This document shows, one piece after another, positions 9,001 to 17,224 of a stretch of DNA of 64,000 nucleotides (position 1 is its first letter; every line of letters begins with the position of its first letter). The stretch is from Sphingobium naphthae (GTDB lineage: Bacteria > Pseudomonadota > Alphaproteobacteria > Sphingomonadales > Sphingomonadaceae), in NCBI RefSeq assembly GCF_020782235.1, contig NZ_JAJGNO010000008.1, forward strand, positions 62,001 through 126,000, given 5' to 3'. Made by a program: the position numbers and the translations under genes. A model generated the notes under the pieces. It saw nothing but the letters and a program-made list of their open reading frames with translations, was not told the origin of the DNA and did no database searches.

Positions 9001-10074
9001 ATGACCGCAATGCTCCAACTTATCGATTCCAAGAAGACGGGGAATATGGACAGACAGAAAGCATTGGAGGCGGCGCTCGCCCAGATCGACCGCGCCTTCG
9101 GCAAGGGCTCGGCGATGAAGCTGGGATCGCGCGAGAAGATGGAGATCGAAGCGATCTCGACCGGATCGCTCGGCCTCGACATCGCGCTGGGCATTGGCGG
9201 CCTGCCCAAGGGCCGCATCATCGAGATTTACGGGCCCGAAAGCTCGGGCAAGACGACGCTGACGCTGCATGCCATCGCCGAAGCGCAGAAGGCGGGCGGG
9301 ACCGCGGCCTTCGTCGACGCCGAACATGCGCTCGACCCCGTCTATGCCAAGAAGCTGGGCGTCGACATCGACGAACTGATCGTGTCGCAGCCCGATACGG
9401 GTGAGCAGGCGCTGGAAATCGTCGACACGCTCGTCCGCTCCAACGCGATCGACGTGCTGGTGGTGGACTCGGTCGCCGCGCTGGTTCCCCGCGCGGAAAT
9501 CGAAGGCGAAATGGGCGACAGCCATGTCGGCCTGCAGGCGCGGTTGATGAGCCAGGCGCTGCGCAAGCTGACCGGATCGATCTCGCGCTCCAAATGCATG
9601 GTGATCTTCATCAACCAGGTGCGCATGAAGATCGGCGTGATGTACGGCAATCCGGAAACCACGACCGGCGGCAACGCGCTCAAATTCTACGCCTCCGTCC
9701 GTCTCGACATTCGCCGCACCGGCCAGATCAAGGATCGCGACGATATCGTCGGCAACGCGACCAAGGTGAAGGTGGTCAAGAACAAGGTCGCCCCGCCGTT
9801 CAAGCAGGTCGAATTCGACATCATGTATGGCGAGGGCATCTCCAAGATCGGCGAACTGCTCGACATCGGCGTCAAGGCCGGGCTGGTCGAGAAGTCGGGC
9901 GCCTGGTTCTCCTATGACTCGGTCCGCATCGGCCAAGGTCGCGAGAATGCCAAGACCTATCTGAAGGAACATCCCGAACTGGCCGACCGGCTGGAAAAGG
10001 CGATCCGCGGCAAGACCGAGGAAGTGGCCGAGGGGATGATGACCGGACCCGATGCGGAGGATGATGGCGAATAA
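9001..10074 (+). CDS. recA: DNA recombinase RecA
   Basis: RecA forms the ATP-dependent filament for homologous recombination and LexA cleavage. The 357-residue protein has Walker A GPESSGKT (78-85), Walker B LVVDSV, the loop-2 region [20 protein letters not shown], and an acidic C-terminus (GPDAEDDGE) that moderates activity. I start at the ATG at 9001, preceded by AGGGGATAGG; an ATG at 9049 ([11 protein letters not shown]) is closer to the usual length and cannot be excluded. An in-frame ATG at 8926 overlaps the promoter and was rejected. A SOS box precedes it and a terminator follows. Confidence 0.98.
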   Translation: MTAMLQLIDSKKTGNMDRQKALEAALAQIDRAFGKGSAMKLGSREKMEIEAISTGSLGLDIALGIGGLPKGRIIEIYGPESSGKTTLTLHAIAEAQKAGGTAAFVDAEHALDPVYAKKLGVDIDELIVSQPDTGEQALEIVDTLVRSNAIDVLVVDSVAALVPRAEIEGEMGDSHVGLQARLMSQALRKLTGSISRSKCMVIFINQVRMKIGVMYGNPETTTGGNALKFYASVRLDIRRTGQIKDRDDIVGNATKVKVVKNKVAPPFKQVEFDIMYGEGISKIGELLDIGVKAGLVEKSGAWFSYDSVRIGQGRENAKTYLKEHPELADRLEKAIRGKTEEVAEGMMTGPDAEDDGE

Positions 10075-10084
10075 ACGCGGACAG

Positions 10085-10114
10085 GCGCTCCGGCCGGATC
10101 AGCCGGAGCGCGGT
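10085..10114 (+). terminator. recA terminator
   Basis: A 10-bp perfect stem, GCGCTCCGGC / GCCGGAGCGC with a 7-base loop (10085-10111), starts 10 bases after the recA stop and is followed by GGTTT. The U-run is short, but position and stem strength support termination. Confidence 0.7.
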
Positions 10115-10141
10115 TTGCGCCCTCGCCCACCTGGCGCGTCA

Positions 10142-10198
10142 CGCACCGAAAAGACCCGCCGCGCCCCTGCGCGCTGCGGGTCTTTTACCGTCGGTGCG
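10142..10198. terminator. Strong bidirectional hairpin terminator
   Basis: AAAAGACCCGC (10149-10159) pairs perfectly with GCGGGTCTTTT (10176-10186), so both strands end in a U-run. Flanking CGCACCGA / TCGGTGCG (10142-10149 and 10191-10198) can extend the stem. On the plus strand it backs up the recA terminator; on the minus strand it would stop any transcript entering from the gene-free region to the right. Confidence 0.75.
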
Positions 10199-10249
10199 GG
10201 GCGCGGCTGAGCGGGGTGCGCGCGGGGCGCGGCTGAGCGGGGCGCGCGC
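10198..10249. repeat. 26-bp tandem duplication
   Basis: Two adjacent copies (10198-10223, 10224-10249) of a 26-bp unit, GGGGCGCGGCTGAGCGGGG followed by y-GCGCGC, differ at a single base (T versus C). It lies directly after the bidirectional terminator. Two copies without spacers are not a CRISPR; slippage or a small palindromic repeat is more likely. Confidence 0.8.
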
Positions 10250-10603
10250 GGAGGCGTTTGGGAGGGTGTAGGGGCGGCGCTGAAAGGGCGCATGGTGAGA
10301 TGTGCGCTGCCTTCTTCCGACGACGCACACATATGATCAGGGCGACATCCGGGCCGCGCGTAGGATGAGGGCGGCATCAGGAGTGGCCGTAGTTTCGCTC
10401 CCGCGGGGAACCGCGACGGCTGCCACGTTCGCCGTTGGGTTGGCAGCGCGTATTGGCTGAGCGGCGAGGCGGTTCGGCTGCTCGCCGCCGGGCGTGCGGG
10501 ATAGCGGCTAGTGGGCCCCGGCTCACAGGCGGAGGTCGCAAAGTTGTAGGTGACGCTGGTCGATTACCGGCACAGGCGCGTTCTGGCCTTACCCCTGTGG
10601 CGG

Positions 10604-10887
10604 CATCTTCGCGTCCAGAGGCAGCGCCGGCGTCCTTGCGCCGCACCTGCCGGCTCCTCAGGGCCTGCTTCACCTCTTCCGCCTCACTGCGCGCGGATGC
10701 GGTTTTTGCGGTAAGCCCTTCCATTCGCACTCTCCATTCGATCTCTCAGGCCGTATCTCTACGCTCCGCCTCAGCCTCCCCGTCCGTGCGCCGCGCCCAC
10801 CGGCCCCGCGGCCGCCTTCTCCTCCTCTTCCGCCTCATTGCACCCGGATGCGATTTCTGCGGTGAGCCCTTCAGTTCGCACTCTTCT
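10604..10887. repeat. Imperfect direct repeat, two units of about 130 bp
   Basis: Unit 1 (about 10604-10735) and unit 2 (about 10755-10887) align at an offset of 151 bases. Best-matched stretches are CTCTTCCGCCTCA (10671 and 10823 areas) and GATGCGGTTTTTGCGGTAAG against GATGCGATTTCTGCGGTGAG, then CCCTTC and TTCGCACTCT. On the minus strand both can be read as an EGLTA-type peptide, but with breaks. Function unknown; a dispersed intergenic element or decayed duplicate is possible. Confidence 0.65.
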
Positions 10888-11039
10888 CCCGCTCGCCCGT
10901 GCACTCGGGATGCTTCGACCCAAGCCTCGGCACCGACTTTCGCATGAGCTCCCGTGCGAAGCGCTTGCGTGCTGGCTGCGCGCCGCCGATGCTGGGGTGG
11001 AGGGGATGATTCGCCCCGCTCTCCAATCCGGATGACCCC

Positions 11040-11831
11040 ATGCGCCTCGCGATCGAAGCGATTCTCGATTATGATTTCGCCTGCCCGACCGACGTGCTGC
11101 TCGCCGTCGAGGCCGCGGCCCTGCCCGACCAGCGCGTGCTCACCCAGTCGCACATCATCGACAATGCCGGGCCGCTCACCAACAAGGTCGGCGGCAGCGG
11201 CATCGGGCGGCGCACATGGACGCGCACCGGCACGGGTCGGATGCTGAGCACCTATCGCGCGACGATGGCGATCGAGCGCGCGCCGGTCGATGTCGGCAGC
11301 CTGTCGCGCAGCCCGCTGCCCAGCCTGCCCGAGGATGTGCTGCCCTTCATCTGGCCGAGCCGCTATTGCGAGGCCGACCGGTTCGTGAGCTTCGTGTGCG
11401 GCCATTTCCCCGATCTGGACGGCGGCGCGCTGGTGCAGGCGCTGGTCGATTGGGTGCGCGACAATGTCGCCTATGTGCCGGGCAGTTCCAACATCACCAC
11501 CACGGCGGCCGACACGTTCGTGGCGCAGCAGGGCGTGTGCCGCGATTTCGCGCATCTGACCGCCGCGCTGATCCGGTCGCGCGACATTCCCGCGCGGCTG
11601 GTGTCGGTCTATGCGCTGGACCTCGACCCGCCCGATTTCCATGCGGTGGTGGAAGTGTGGCTGGACGGCGCCTGGCATCTGGTCGATGCGACGGGCCTGG
11701 CGCCGGTCGAGACCATGGCGCGGATCGCGGTCGGCCGCGACGCGACCGACATCGCCTTCATGACGATCTTCGGCAGCGCGCAGATGAACGCCCAGTCGAT
11801 CCGCGTCAGCCGCCTGCCCGACGAGGACTGA
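11040..11831 (+). CDS. Transglutaminase-like family protein
   Basis: This 263-residue cytoplasmic protein has an N-terminal beta-rich domain and a transglutaminase/protease-like core with catalytic Cys167 (QGVCRDFAHL), His201 (DFHAVVEVWL) and Asp216 (LVDATGL). Such proteins act as cysteine peptidases or amidases, and many belong to peptide-modification gene sets with ATP-grasp and alpha-E proteins; one such set lies at the far right of this window. The substrate is unknown. It converges on the DAAO-like gene with 9 bp between stops. Confidence 0.88.
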   Translation: MRLAIEAILDYDFACPTDVLLAVEAAALPDQRVLTQSHIIDNAGPLTNKVGGSGIGRRTWTRTGTGRMLSTYRATMAIERAPVDVGSLSRSPLPSLPEDVLPFIWPSRYCEADRFVSFVCGHFPDLDGGALVQALVDWVRDNVAYVPGSSNITTTAADTFVAQQGVCRDFAHLTAALIRSRDIPARLVSVYALDLDPPDFHAVVEVWLDGAWHLVDATGLAPVETMARIAVGRDATDIAFMTIFGSAQMNAQSIRVSRLPDED

Positions 11832-11840
11832 CGCCGCCGC

Positions 11841-13022
11841 TCACCCCCACCAGCGCGCCACTTCCGCGACGGCGGCATGGGCGGCCGCCGGATCGGGCGC
11901 TTCATTGGCGTCGCCATAGCCGAACCATTCGTCCTCGCCGACCGGCTGGACGACGATGCCGTCGCGCCGCGCCAGCAGCGCGATGCCATGATAATAGACG
12001 CCGAAGGTCGCGCCCGGCTGCGGGATCAGCCAGGCGATCTGCCCGCGCACCGGCACGATGCTCTCGTCGCGCCACAGCGCCCGCGCGCCATAGCCGGTGC
12101 AGTTGATGATCGCCTTTTCCTTCAGCCGCGTGAGATCGGCCGGCGCGTGGAAGACTCGCGGCTCGATCCGCCCGCCGGCGATCAGGAAATCGCTGGTCAA
12201 CTGATGCGCCAGATCGGCGACGTTGAAGGTCAGCGAACTGTTGCGGCGGACATGCGCGGCGCGGAAAGGGTGCGCGCCCGGCGGCAGCGCGACCGATCGC
12301 GGCATGATGTCACGCAGGCGGCTTTCGAGATGGAGGAAATCATCGGGCCGGCTGGGAGCGGGAGCCGGGGGCAGGATCGCGGGTGGCGCCCCCGCCGCCA
12401 GGGGCGCCGCAGCGCCCGGCGCATCGTCGGACAGAATATAGCGATCGGTCCATTCGACCGGATCGCCGGCCAGGCCGAGATAGCTTTGATATAGGGAAAA
12501 GGAGGTCCGCGCCATCCGCTCCCACCGGTCGGCAAAGCCGGGGTCGACCGCCTTTTCCATCGCGATGCGGCTGTCGGGCGACCAGGTGCCGGTGGCGCGC
12601 GCGGAGCGGACATGGGGGAATTGCTCTTTGGCGTAGATGGTGACGCGCGCGCCCGCGCGCTGCGCCGTCAGCGCCGCGGTCAGGCCCAGCGCGCCCGCGC
12701 CGATCACCGCGATGTCGCGCACCCCGTCGGCCATCGCCATCGGCACGGCGAGTTCGGCCGAACCCCAGCTCAGCGACCAGCCGCTGCCGCCATGGCCATA
12801 ATTATGGACGACGCGCTTGCGTCCCACCTGCTCGACCGCGATGCGCGGGCCGGCGGCGCGGAACGGGCGCAGGCACACCGTGGTGCGGAAGATACGATCG
12901 GCGCTGGCGCGGATCGGCTCCACCCCGGCAAAGGGATCGAAGGGCACGGCCGCTCGCGCCGCCGCCGCCAGCGTCAGCGCGCCGCCGCCGATCCCCGCGC
13001 CCAGAAAGCCCCGCCGGTCCAT
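11841..13022 (-). CDS. FAD-dependent D-amino-acid-oxidase-like protein, circularly permuted, Tat-exported
   Basis: The 393-residue protein starts with a twin-arginine signal (MDRRGFLGAG, cleavage near residue 25), so it is probably exported folded with FAD. The order of DAAO motifs is rotated: the segment that ends normal DAAOs (CLRPFRAAGPRIAVEQ then VVHNYGHGGSGWSLSWG, residues 50-87) comes first, and the dinucleotide motif VIGAGALGL that normally begins them is at 106-114. The middle DAAO motif NCTGYGARAL is then near the C-terminal end, followed by VPVRGQIAWLI. Oxidation of an amine or D-amino acid is inferred from family. It is divergent from the radical SAM gene. Confidence 0.82.
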   Translation of the reverse strand: MDRRGFLGAGIGGGALTLAAAARAAVPFDPFAGVEPIRASADRIFRTTVCLRPFRAAGPRIAVEQVGRKRVVHNYGHGGSGWSLSWGSAELAVPMAMADGVRDIAVIGAGALGLTAALTAQRAGARVTIYAKEQFPHVRSARATGTWSPDSRIAMEKAVDPGFADRWERMARTSFSLYQSYLGLAGDPVEWTDRYILSDDAPGAAAPLAAGAPPAILPPAPAPSRPDDFLHLESRLRDIMPRSVALPPGAHPFRAAHVRRNSSLTFNVADLAHQLTSDFLIAGGRIEPRVFHAPADLTRLKEKAIINCTGYGARALWRDESIVPVRGQIAWLIPQPGATFGVYYHGIALLARRDGIVVQPVGEDEWFGYGDANEAPDPAAAHAAVAEVARWWG

Positions 13023-13162
13023 GTCTCGTCTCCCTGCTCTCTCGTCCGCTGCAACGAACGGCGCCCCCGGACCCGCAGCCCGATCGCCCGATCCGCATCG
13101 GCCCGCCGCGATATTGATCCAGATTGTGGACAGCCCGCCATCCTGAACATAGAGAGAACATC

Positions 13163-14410
13163 ATGGCCCAGCTGTCCACTCGCCAGAAGCTAGAAATCCT
13201 CGCGGATGCGGCCAAATATGACGCTTCCTGCGCCTCGTCGGGAACGGCGAAGCGGGATTCGCGCGGCGGCAAGGGGATCGGCTCGACCGAAGGCATGGGC
13301 ATTTGCCACGCCTATGCGCCCGATGGCCGCTGCATATCGCTGCTCAAGATCCTGCTGACCAACAGCTGCATCTTCGACTGCCATTATTGCATCAACCGCC
13401 GGTCGAGCGATGTGCGCCGGGCGCGCTTCACCGCCCGGGAAGTGGTCGATCTGACGCTCAATTTCTATCGCCGCAACTATATCGAGGGGCTGTTCCTGTC
13501 GTCCGGCATCATCCGGTCGTCCGACTATACGATGGAGCAGCTGGTGGAGGTCGCCCGCTCGCTGCGCGAAGACCATGATTTTCGCGGCTATATTCACCTC
13601 AAGACCATCCCCGACGCCGATCCCGACCTGCTGCGCCAGGCGGGGCTGCACGCCGACCGCCTGTCCATCAATGTCGAGCTGCCGACCGAAGGCGGCCTGC
13701 GCCGGCTCGCGCCGGAAAAGGATGGCGCGCGGATCGAGGGCGCGATGCGCCACTTGCGCAGCGAGATGGAGGACAAGGGCGAGGCGCGGCGGAAATATCG
13801 CCATGCCCCGCGCTTCGCCCCGGCCGGCCAGTCGACCCAGATGATCGTCGGCGCCGATGCGGCCGACGATCGCGCGATCATCGCGCGCGCCAGCAGCCTG
13901 TATGACCGGCACCGGCTGCGGCGCGTCTATTACAGCGCCTTTTCCCCCATCCCCTCGCCCAGCGCGGTGCTGCCGCTCAAGCGGCCGCCGCTGCTGCGCG
14001 AGCATCGGCTCTACCAGTCGGACTGGATGATGCGCTTCTATGGCTATGAGGCGGGCGAGATCGCCGCCGCCACCGATCCGGCGACCGGATGCCTGCCGCT
14101 CGACATCGACCCCAAGCTCGCCTGGGCGCTCAATCATCGCGCGGCGTTCCCCGTGGACGTCAACCGCGCTCCGCGCGAGGCGCTGCTGCGCGTGCCGGGC
14201 TTGGGCGTCAAGGCAGTCGACCGCATCCTTGCCAGCCGGCGGCATCGGCGGCTGCGGCTGGACGATGTGGCGCGGCTAACCGTCTCCATCGCCAAGCTGC
14301 GGCCGTTCCTGGTGACGGCGGACTGGCGCCCCACCGCGCTGGTCGATCGCGCCGACCTGCGCGCGCGGCTTGCGCCGCCGGCGCAACAGCTCGATCTGTT
14401 CGCGGCCTAG
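13163..14410 (+). CDS. Putative DNA modification/repair radical SAM protein
   Basis: This 415-residue protein carries the radical SAM cluster motif NSCIFDCHYCINRR (Cys69, Cys73, Cys76) with an unusual CX3CX2C following an N-terminal GTEGMGICH-like cap, and a C-terminal helix-hairpin-helix (VNRAPREALLRVPGLGVKAV, about 335-375) that should bind DNA. This matches the family commonly paired with DUF4130/uracil-DNA-glycosylase proteins, and that partner lies at 15390-16835. The reaction is not known. The ATG at 13163 is preceded by AGAGAGAA. C-terminal AAQQLDLFAA-type tail (QQLDLF) resembles a sliding-clamp binding motif. Confidence 0.9.
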   Translation: MAQLSTRQKLEILADAAKYDASCASSGTAKRDSRGGKGIGSTEGMGICHAYAPDGRCISLLKILLTNSCIFDCHYCINRRSSDVRRARFTAREVVDLTLNFYRRNYIEGLFLSSGIIRSSDYTMEQLVEVARSLREDHDFRGYIHLKTIPDADPDLLRQAGLHADRLSINVELPTEGGLRRLAPEKDGARIEGAMRHLRSEMEDKGEARRKYRHAPRFAPAGQSTQMIVGADAADDRAIIARASSLYDRHRLRRVYYSAFSPIPSPSAVLPLKRPPLLREHRLYQSDWMMRFYGYEAGEIAAATDPATGCLPLDIDPKLAWALNHRAAFPVDVNRAPREALLRVPGLGVKAVDRILASRRHRRLRLDDVARLTVSIAKLRPFLVTADWRPTALVDRADLRARLAPPAQQLDLFAA

Positions 14411-14480
14411 CAATTTCCGGTTGATCGGCGGGCGCGTTCGCGAAATACTGTGTCCCGGGTCATCAAAGGAGATTGGGGTC

Positions 14481-14828
14481 GTGGCGACGACATTGGGCCA
14501 TCGGTCGGAGCGCAAGAGCTTCGCCAAGCGGATCAGCAGCCATCTGGCCGCCGCGCTCGTCGTCTTCTGCCTGCTTCAGATCTTCATCGTCGCGAAGATG
14601 GGCGGTTCGCTGGCGCTGCATCTGGGCATCATCGTCGCGATCGGCGGCTATGCCGTGGCCGCGCGCGGGCTGGAGCGGCGCTGGCAGATGCTGGAGCAGG
14701 CCGGCCTGTCGCAGAGCGGCCTGTCGCTGCGCTTCCGCCGCGACGTGCTGCAGCTGTGGGTCGCCAGCCTGGTTGGCGGGCTGCTGTGGATCCCGGTCGC
14801 CGTCATCTTCCGCTTCCTGTTCGGCTGA
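14481..14828 (+). CDS. Small inner-membrane protein, unknown function
   Basis: GTG start, 115 residues, with AAGGAG nine bases upstream. Three membrane segments are visible (about 22-40, 44-62 and 93-113), separated by a basic loop (RGLERRWQMLEQAG). No family was recognised. It lies between the radical SAM protein and a hemerythrin, all on the same strand, 70 bp after the former. The reading frame was chosen over overlapping frames because only this one gives clean hydrophobic segments. Confidence 0.72.
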   Translation: MATTLGHRSERKSFAKRISSHLAAALVVFCLLQIFIVAKMGGSLALHLGIIVAIGGYAVAARGLERRWQMLEQAGLSQSGLSLRFRRDVLQLWVASLVGGLLWIPVAVIFRFLFG

Positions 14829-14887
14829 CGCGCTGGACCCAATTGCCGCGCGCGTCGTTCTCCTCCTCGACAAGAGGAGATTCCATC

Positions 14888-15352
14888 ATGGCCGACGCCA
14901 GCATCTTTCACCGCCTCAAGCAGGATCATGATTCCCACCGCCAGCTCTTCGCCAAGATGGCGGATGCGCAAGGCGAGCCCGACCGGCTGGAAAAGCTGTT
15001 CGAGCAATTCAAGGTCGAAGTGAAGGCCCATGCCGCGGCGGAGGAGGAAACCCTCTACGCCACCATGCTCGCGCGCCCCGACTTGCGCGAGGATGCGCAG
15101 CACAGCGTGTCCGAGCATAAGGAGATCGAGGATTATCTCGAGGAGATGGAGGAGCAGAGCTTCAACGGGCCGGAATGGCGGGAAACCTTCGCGCAGATGA
15201 AGAAGCGCTACCTCCATCATATCGAGGAGGAGGAAGAGGAAATGTTCCCCGACGCCGCCAAGGACCTGAGCGCGCAGGAGGAGGAGCAGCTTGGCGCCCG
15301 GTTCGCCGAGCGCAAGCCCGCCGAACTGGAGCGCGCCCAAGCCGAGGAATAA
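14888..15352 (+). CDS. Hemerythrin domain-containing protein
   Basis: This cytoplasmic four-helix protein of 154 residues should carry an oxo-bridged di-iron site that binds O2, NO or senses iron. Ligand-type residues appear in LKQDHDSH (His14), VKAHAAAEEETLY (His-x3-Glu), SEHKEIED and YLHHIEEEEEEMFP. It ends in a very acidic Glu-rich tail. GAGGAGA precedes the ATG. It sits between two DNA-repair-type genes on the same strand; a protective role against oxidants is only an inference. Confidence 0.9.
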   Translation: MADASIFHRLKQDHDSHRQLFAKMADAQGEPDRLEKLFEQFKVEVKAHAAAEEETLYATMLARPDLREDAQHSVSEHKEIEDYLEEMEEQSFNGPEWRETFAQMKKRYLHHIEEEEEEMFPDAAKDLSAQEEEQLGARFAERKPAELERAQAEE

Positions 15353-15389
15353 GGCCCTGCCCGCCGCCGCCGACCCCGCGGGCGCAGCC

Positions 15390-16835
15390 GTGCACCGCGT
15401 CGTCCTGGATGCGCCGGACGATGTGGATGGCTGGCGCGATGCGGCGCGGCGGCTGGCGATCGCCGGGGTCGAACCGGACCGCGTGACATGGCAGGTCGGG
15501 GATGCGGGCGGCGACCTGTTCGGCGACGCGCCGCTGCCGCCGGCTCCGATCCGCGCCGCCTTCTCGGTGCCGCGCGCCTTCGTCGATCTGGCGGAAACGG
15601 CGATCCTGCACAGCGATCCGGAACGCTTCGCCTTGCTTTATGCGCTGCTGGTGCGGCTGCGCGACCGGCCGGGGCTGATGGAGGACAAGGCCGATCCGCT
15701 GCTGCGGCGCATCGACATGCTGGCCAAGGCGGTGCGACGCGACATTCACAAGATGCGCGCCTTCGTCCGTTTTCGCGAAGTGGAGGAGGACGACGGCGCT
15801 CGCTTCGTCGCCTGGTTCGAACCCGAGCATCATATCGTCCGCGCCAATGCGGGCTTTTTCGTGCGCCGCTTCGCCACCATGCGCTGGTCGATCCTGACCC
15901 CGGCGATCAGCATCCACTGGGACGGCGAGGCCCTGCGCGAGGGGCCGGGCGCGACCCGTGCCGATGCGCCCGATGGCGACCCGGTCGAGGCCCTGTGGAA
16001 AGGCTATTATGCCGCGATCTTCAACCCGGCCCGGCTCAAGACCGGGGCGATGCTGTCGGAAATGCCCAAGAAATATTGGCGCAACCTGCCCGAAGCGGCG
16101 CTGATCCCCGACCTGGTCGCAGGCGCGCAGGCGCGCGAGGCGGCGATGATCGCAAGCGCGCCGCCTGCGCCACGCGCAGCCGCGCGATCCGCCGAAGCGA
16201 CAGGCGGCGGTCGGCCCGCCGGCGCGGGCGGCAACAGCGGCGCGGTCTGGGCGGCGGTGCGCGACGAGGCGATGGGCTGCACCCGCTGCTCGCTCTACAA
16301 GGACGCGACGCAGACCGTGTTCGGCGAAGGCCCGCTGGACGCGCCGCTGATGTTCATCGGCGAGCAGCCCGGCGACCAGGAGGATCTGGCCGGGCGGCCC
16401 TTCGTCGGGCCGGCGGGGCAGTTGCTGGACCAGGCGCTGGCCGAGGCGGGCGTGGACCGCGCCCGCGCCTATGTCACCAACGCGGTCAAGCATTTCAAGT
16501 TCGAGCGGCGCGGCAAGCGGCGCATCCACCAGACCCCCGACGCGGGCGAGGTGCAGGCGTGCCGCTGGTGGCTGACGCAGGAACTGGACATCGTGCGGCC
16601 GCGACTGGTGGTGGCGCTCGGCGCGACCGCCGCGCGCGCGATGCTGGGCAAGGCCGTGACGATCAGCCGCACGCGCGGCTCGGCCATCCCGCTGGAAGGC
16701 GGCGCGGAAGGATGGGTGACGGTGCATCCCAGCTATTTGTTGCGCGTCCCCGACGAAGCCAAAAAAGCCGAGGAACGCGCGCGCTTCGTCGCGGACCTGC
16801 GGATGGTCGGGGAACGCGTGAAGGCGCTGGGGTGA
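15390..16835 (+). CDS. DUF4130 - UdgX uracil-DNA glycosylase fusion
   Basis: About 481 residues. The N-terminal half is a DUF4130 domain (to about residue 250, ending MPKKYWRNLPEA). The C-terminal half is a family-4-like uracil-DNA glycosylase: FeS cysteines in GCTRCSLY, GEQPGDQEDLAGRPFVGPAG, and the UdgX-specific insertion KRRIH (His380), whose His makes a covalent bond to the sugar at uracil sites in the studied UdgX. VHPSYLLR completes the fold. The start is uncertain: a GTG at 15390 is used here; an ATG at 15291 would overlap hemerythrin by 62 bp. Partner of the radical SAM protein upstream. Confidence 0.9.
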   Translation: MHRVVLDAPDDVDGWRDAARRLAIAGVEPDRVTWQVGDAGGDLFGDAPLPPAPIRAAFSVPRAFVDLAETAILHSDPERFALLYALLVRLRDRPGLMEDKADPLLRRIDMLAKAVRRDIHKMRAFVRFREVEEDDGARFVAWFEPEHHIVRANAGFFVRRFATMRWSILTPAISIHWDGEALREGPGATRADAPDGDPVEALWKGYYAAIFNPARLKTGAMLSEMPKKYWRNLPEAALIPDLVAGAQAREAAMIASAPPAPRAAARSAEATGGGRPAGAGGNSGAVWAAVRDEAMGCTRCSLYKDATQTVFGEGPLDAPLMFIGEQPGDQEDLAGRPFVGPAGQLLDQALAEAGVDRARAYVTNAVKHFKFERRGKRRIHQTPDAGEVQACRWWLTQELDIVRPRLVVALGATAARAMLGKAVTISRTRGSAIPLEGGAEGWVTVHPSYLLRVPDEAKKAEERARFVADLRMVGERVKALG

Positions 16836-17224
16836 GAGTGGGCGATGAGCGCTCGGATTTTAGCTGGGTGCCCTCGTGCTGGGCTTCGGTTAACGAGGGA
16901 CAGGACGGGTTTATTCTGGCGGTAATGGGCATTTTTCCAGCCATCCTCCCCTGGCAGGGGAGGTGGCAGCACGAAGTGCTGACGGAGGGGTGTCACCCTT
17001 CCGTTAGCGGGACACCCCTCCGTCACGCGCTCCGCGCGCGCCACCTCCCCTGCAAGGGGGAGGATGATGCCTAGACTGGACCTTCTTTTCGTCACTCCCG
17101 CGCCGAAGGCCGACTTAAAAGTCGGGAGCCCGCACAATCCTCGCCTTCCTCTGAAGGGCGGAGGATGAGCGTTGCGCGATATTCGCGATCAGCCCGACCA
17201 TCGCGCTGCTGGACAGGGCCCCGC
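16836..17224. other. 389-bp intergenic region with a large palindromic element
   Basis: No gene is apparent between the UdgX fusion and pspF, which converge. It holds a 126-bp inverted repeat (16942-17067) and a small hairpin CCGACT-TAAA-AGTCGG (17111-17126) that may act as a transcription stop. Confidence 0.6.
16942..17067. repeat. Long imperfect inverted repeat, MITE- or REP-like
   Basis: The outer arms are CATCCTCCCC-tg-GCAGGGGAGGTGGC at left and its near-perfect complement at right (17041-17067). Inside, TGACGGAGGGGTGTC (16980-16994) pairs with GACACCCCTCCGTCA (17011-17025). Each arm also holds its own small hairpin (AGCAC-gaa-GTGCT; GCGC-tcc-GCGC). No open frame is inside, and no target-site duplication is obvious. 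The form fits a non-autonomous dispersed palindrome. Confidence 0.8.

Larger units (their letters stand above)
10075..11039. other. 965-bp intergenic region without a convincing gene
   Basis: Between recA and the transglutaminase-like gene lie two terminators, a 26-bp tandem duplication (10198-10249) and a pair of roughly 130-bp imperfect direct repeats (10604-10735 and 10755-10887). Open frames on either strand are low-complexity, Arg-rich and without clear ribosome sites. The region looks like repeat accretion or a decayed gene rather than coding DNA. Confidence 0.6.

Noticed and set aside
10198..10249. Possible CRISPR array
   Set aside because: Only two adjacent copies with no spacers and no cas genes.
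10377..10730. A 117-residue minus-strand open frame in the region after recA
   Set aside because: Low complexity, Arg-rich, inside the direct repeat, and the homologous frame in the second repeat is broken.
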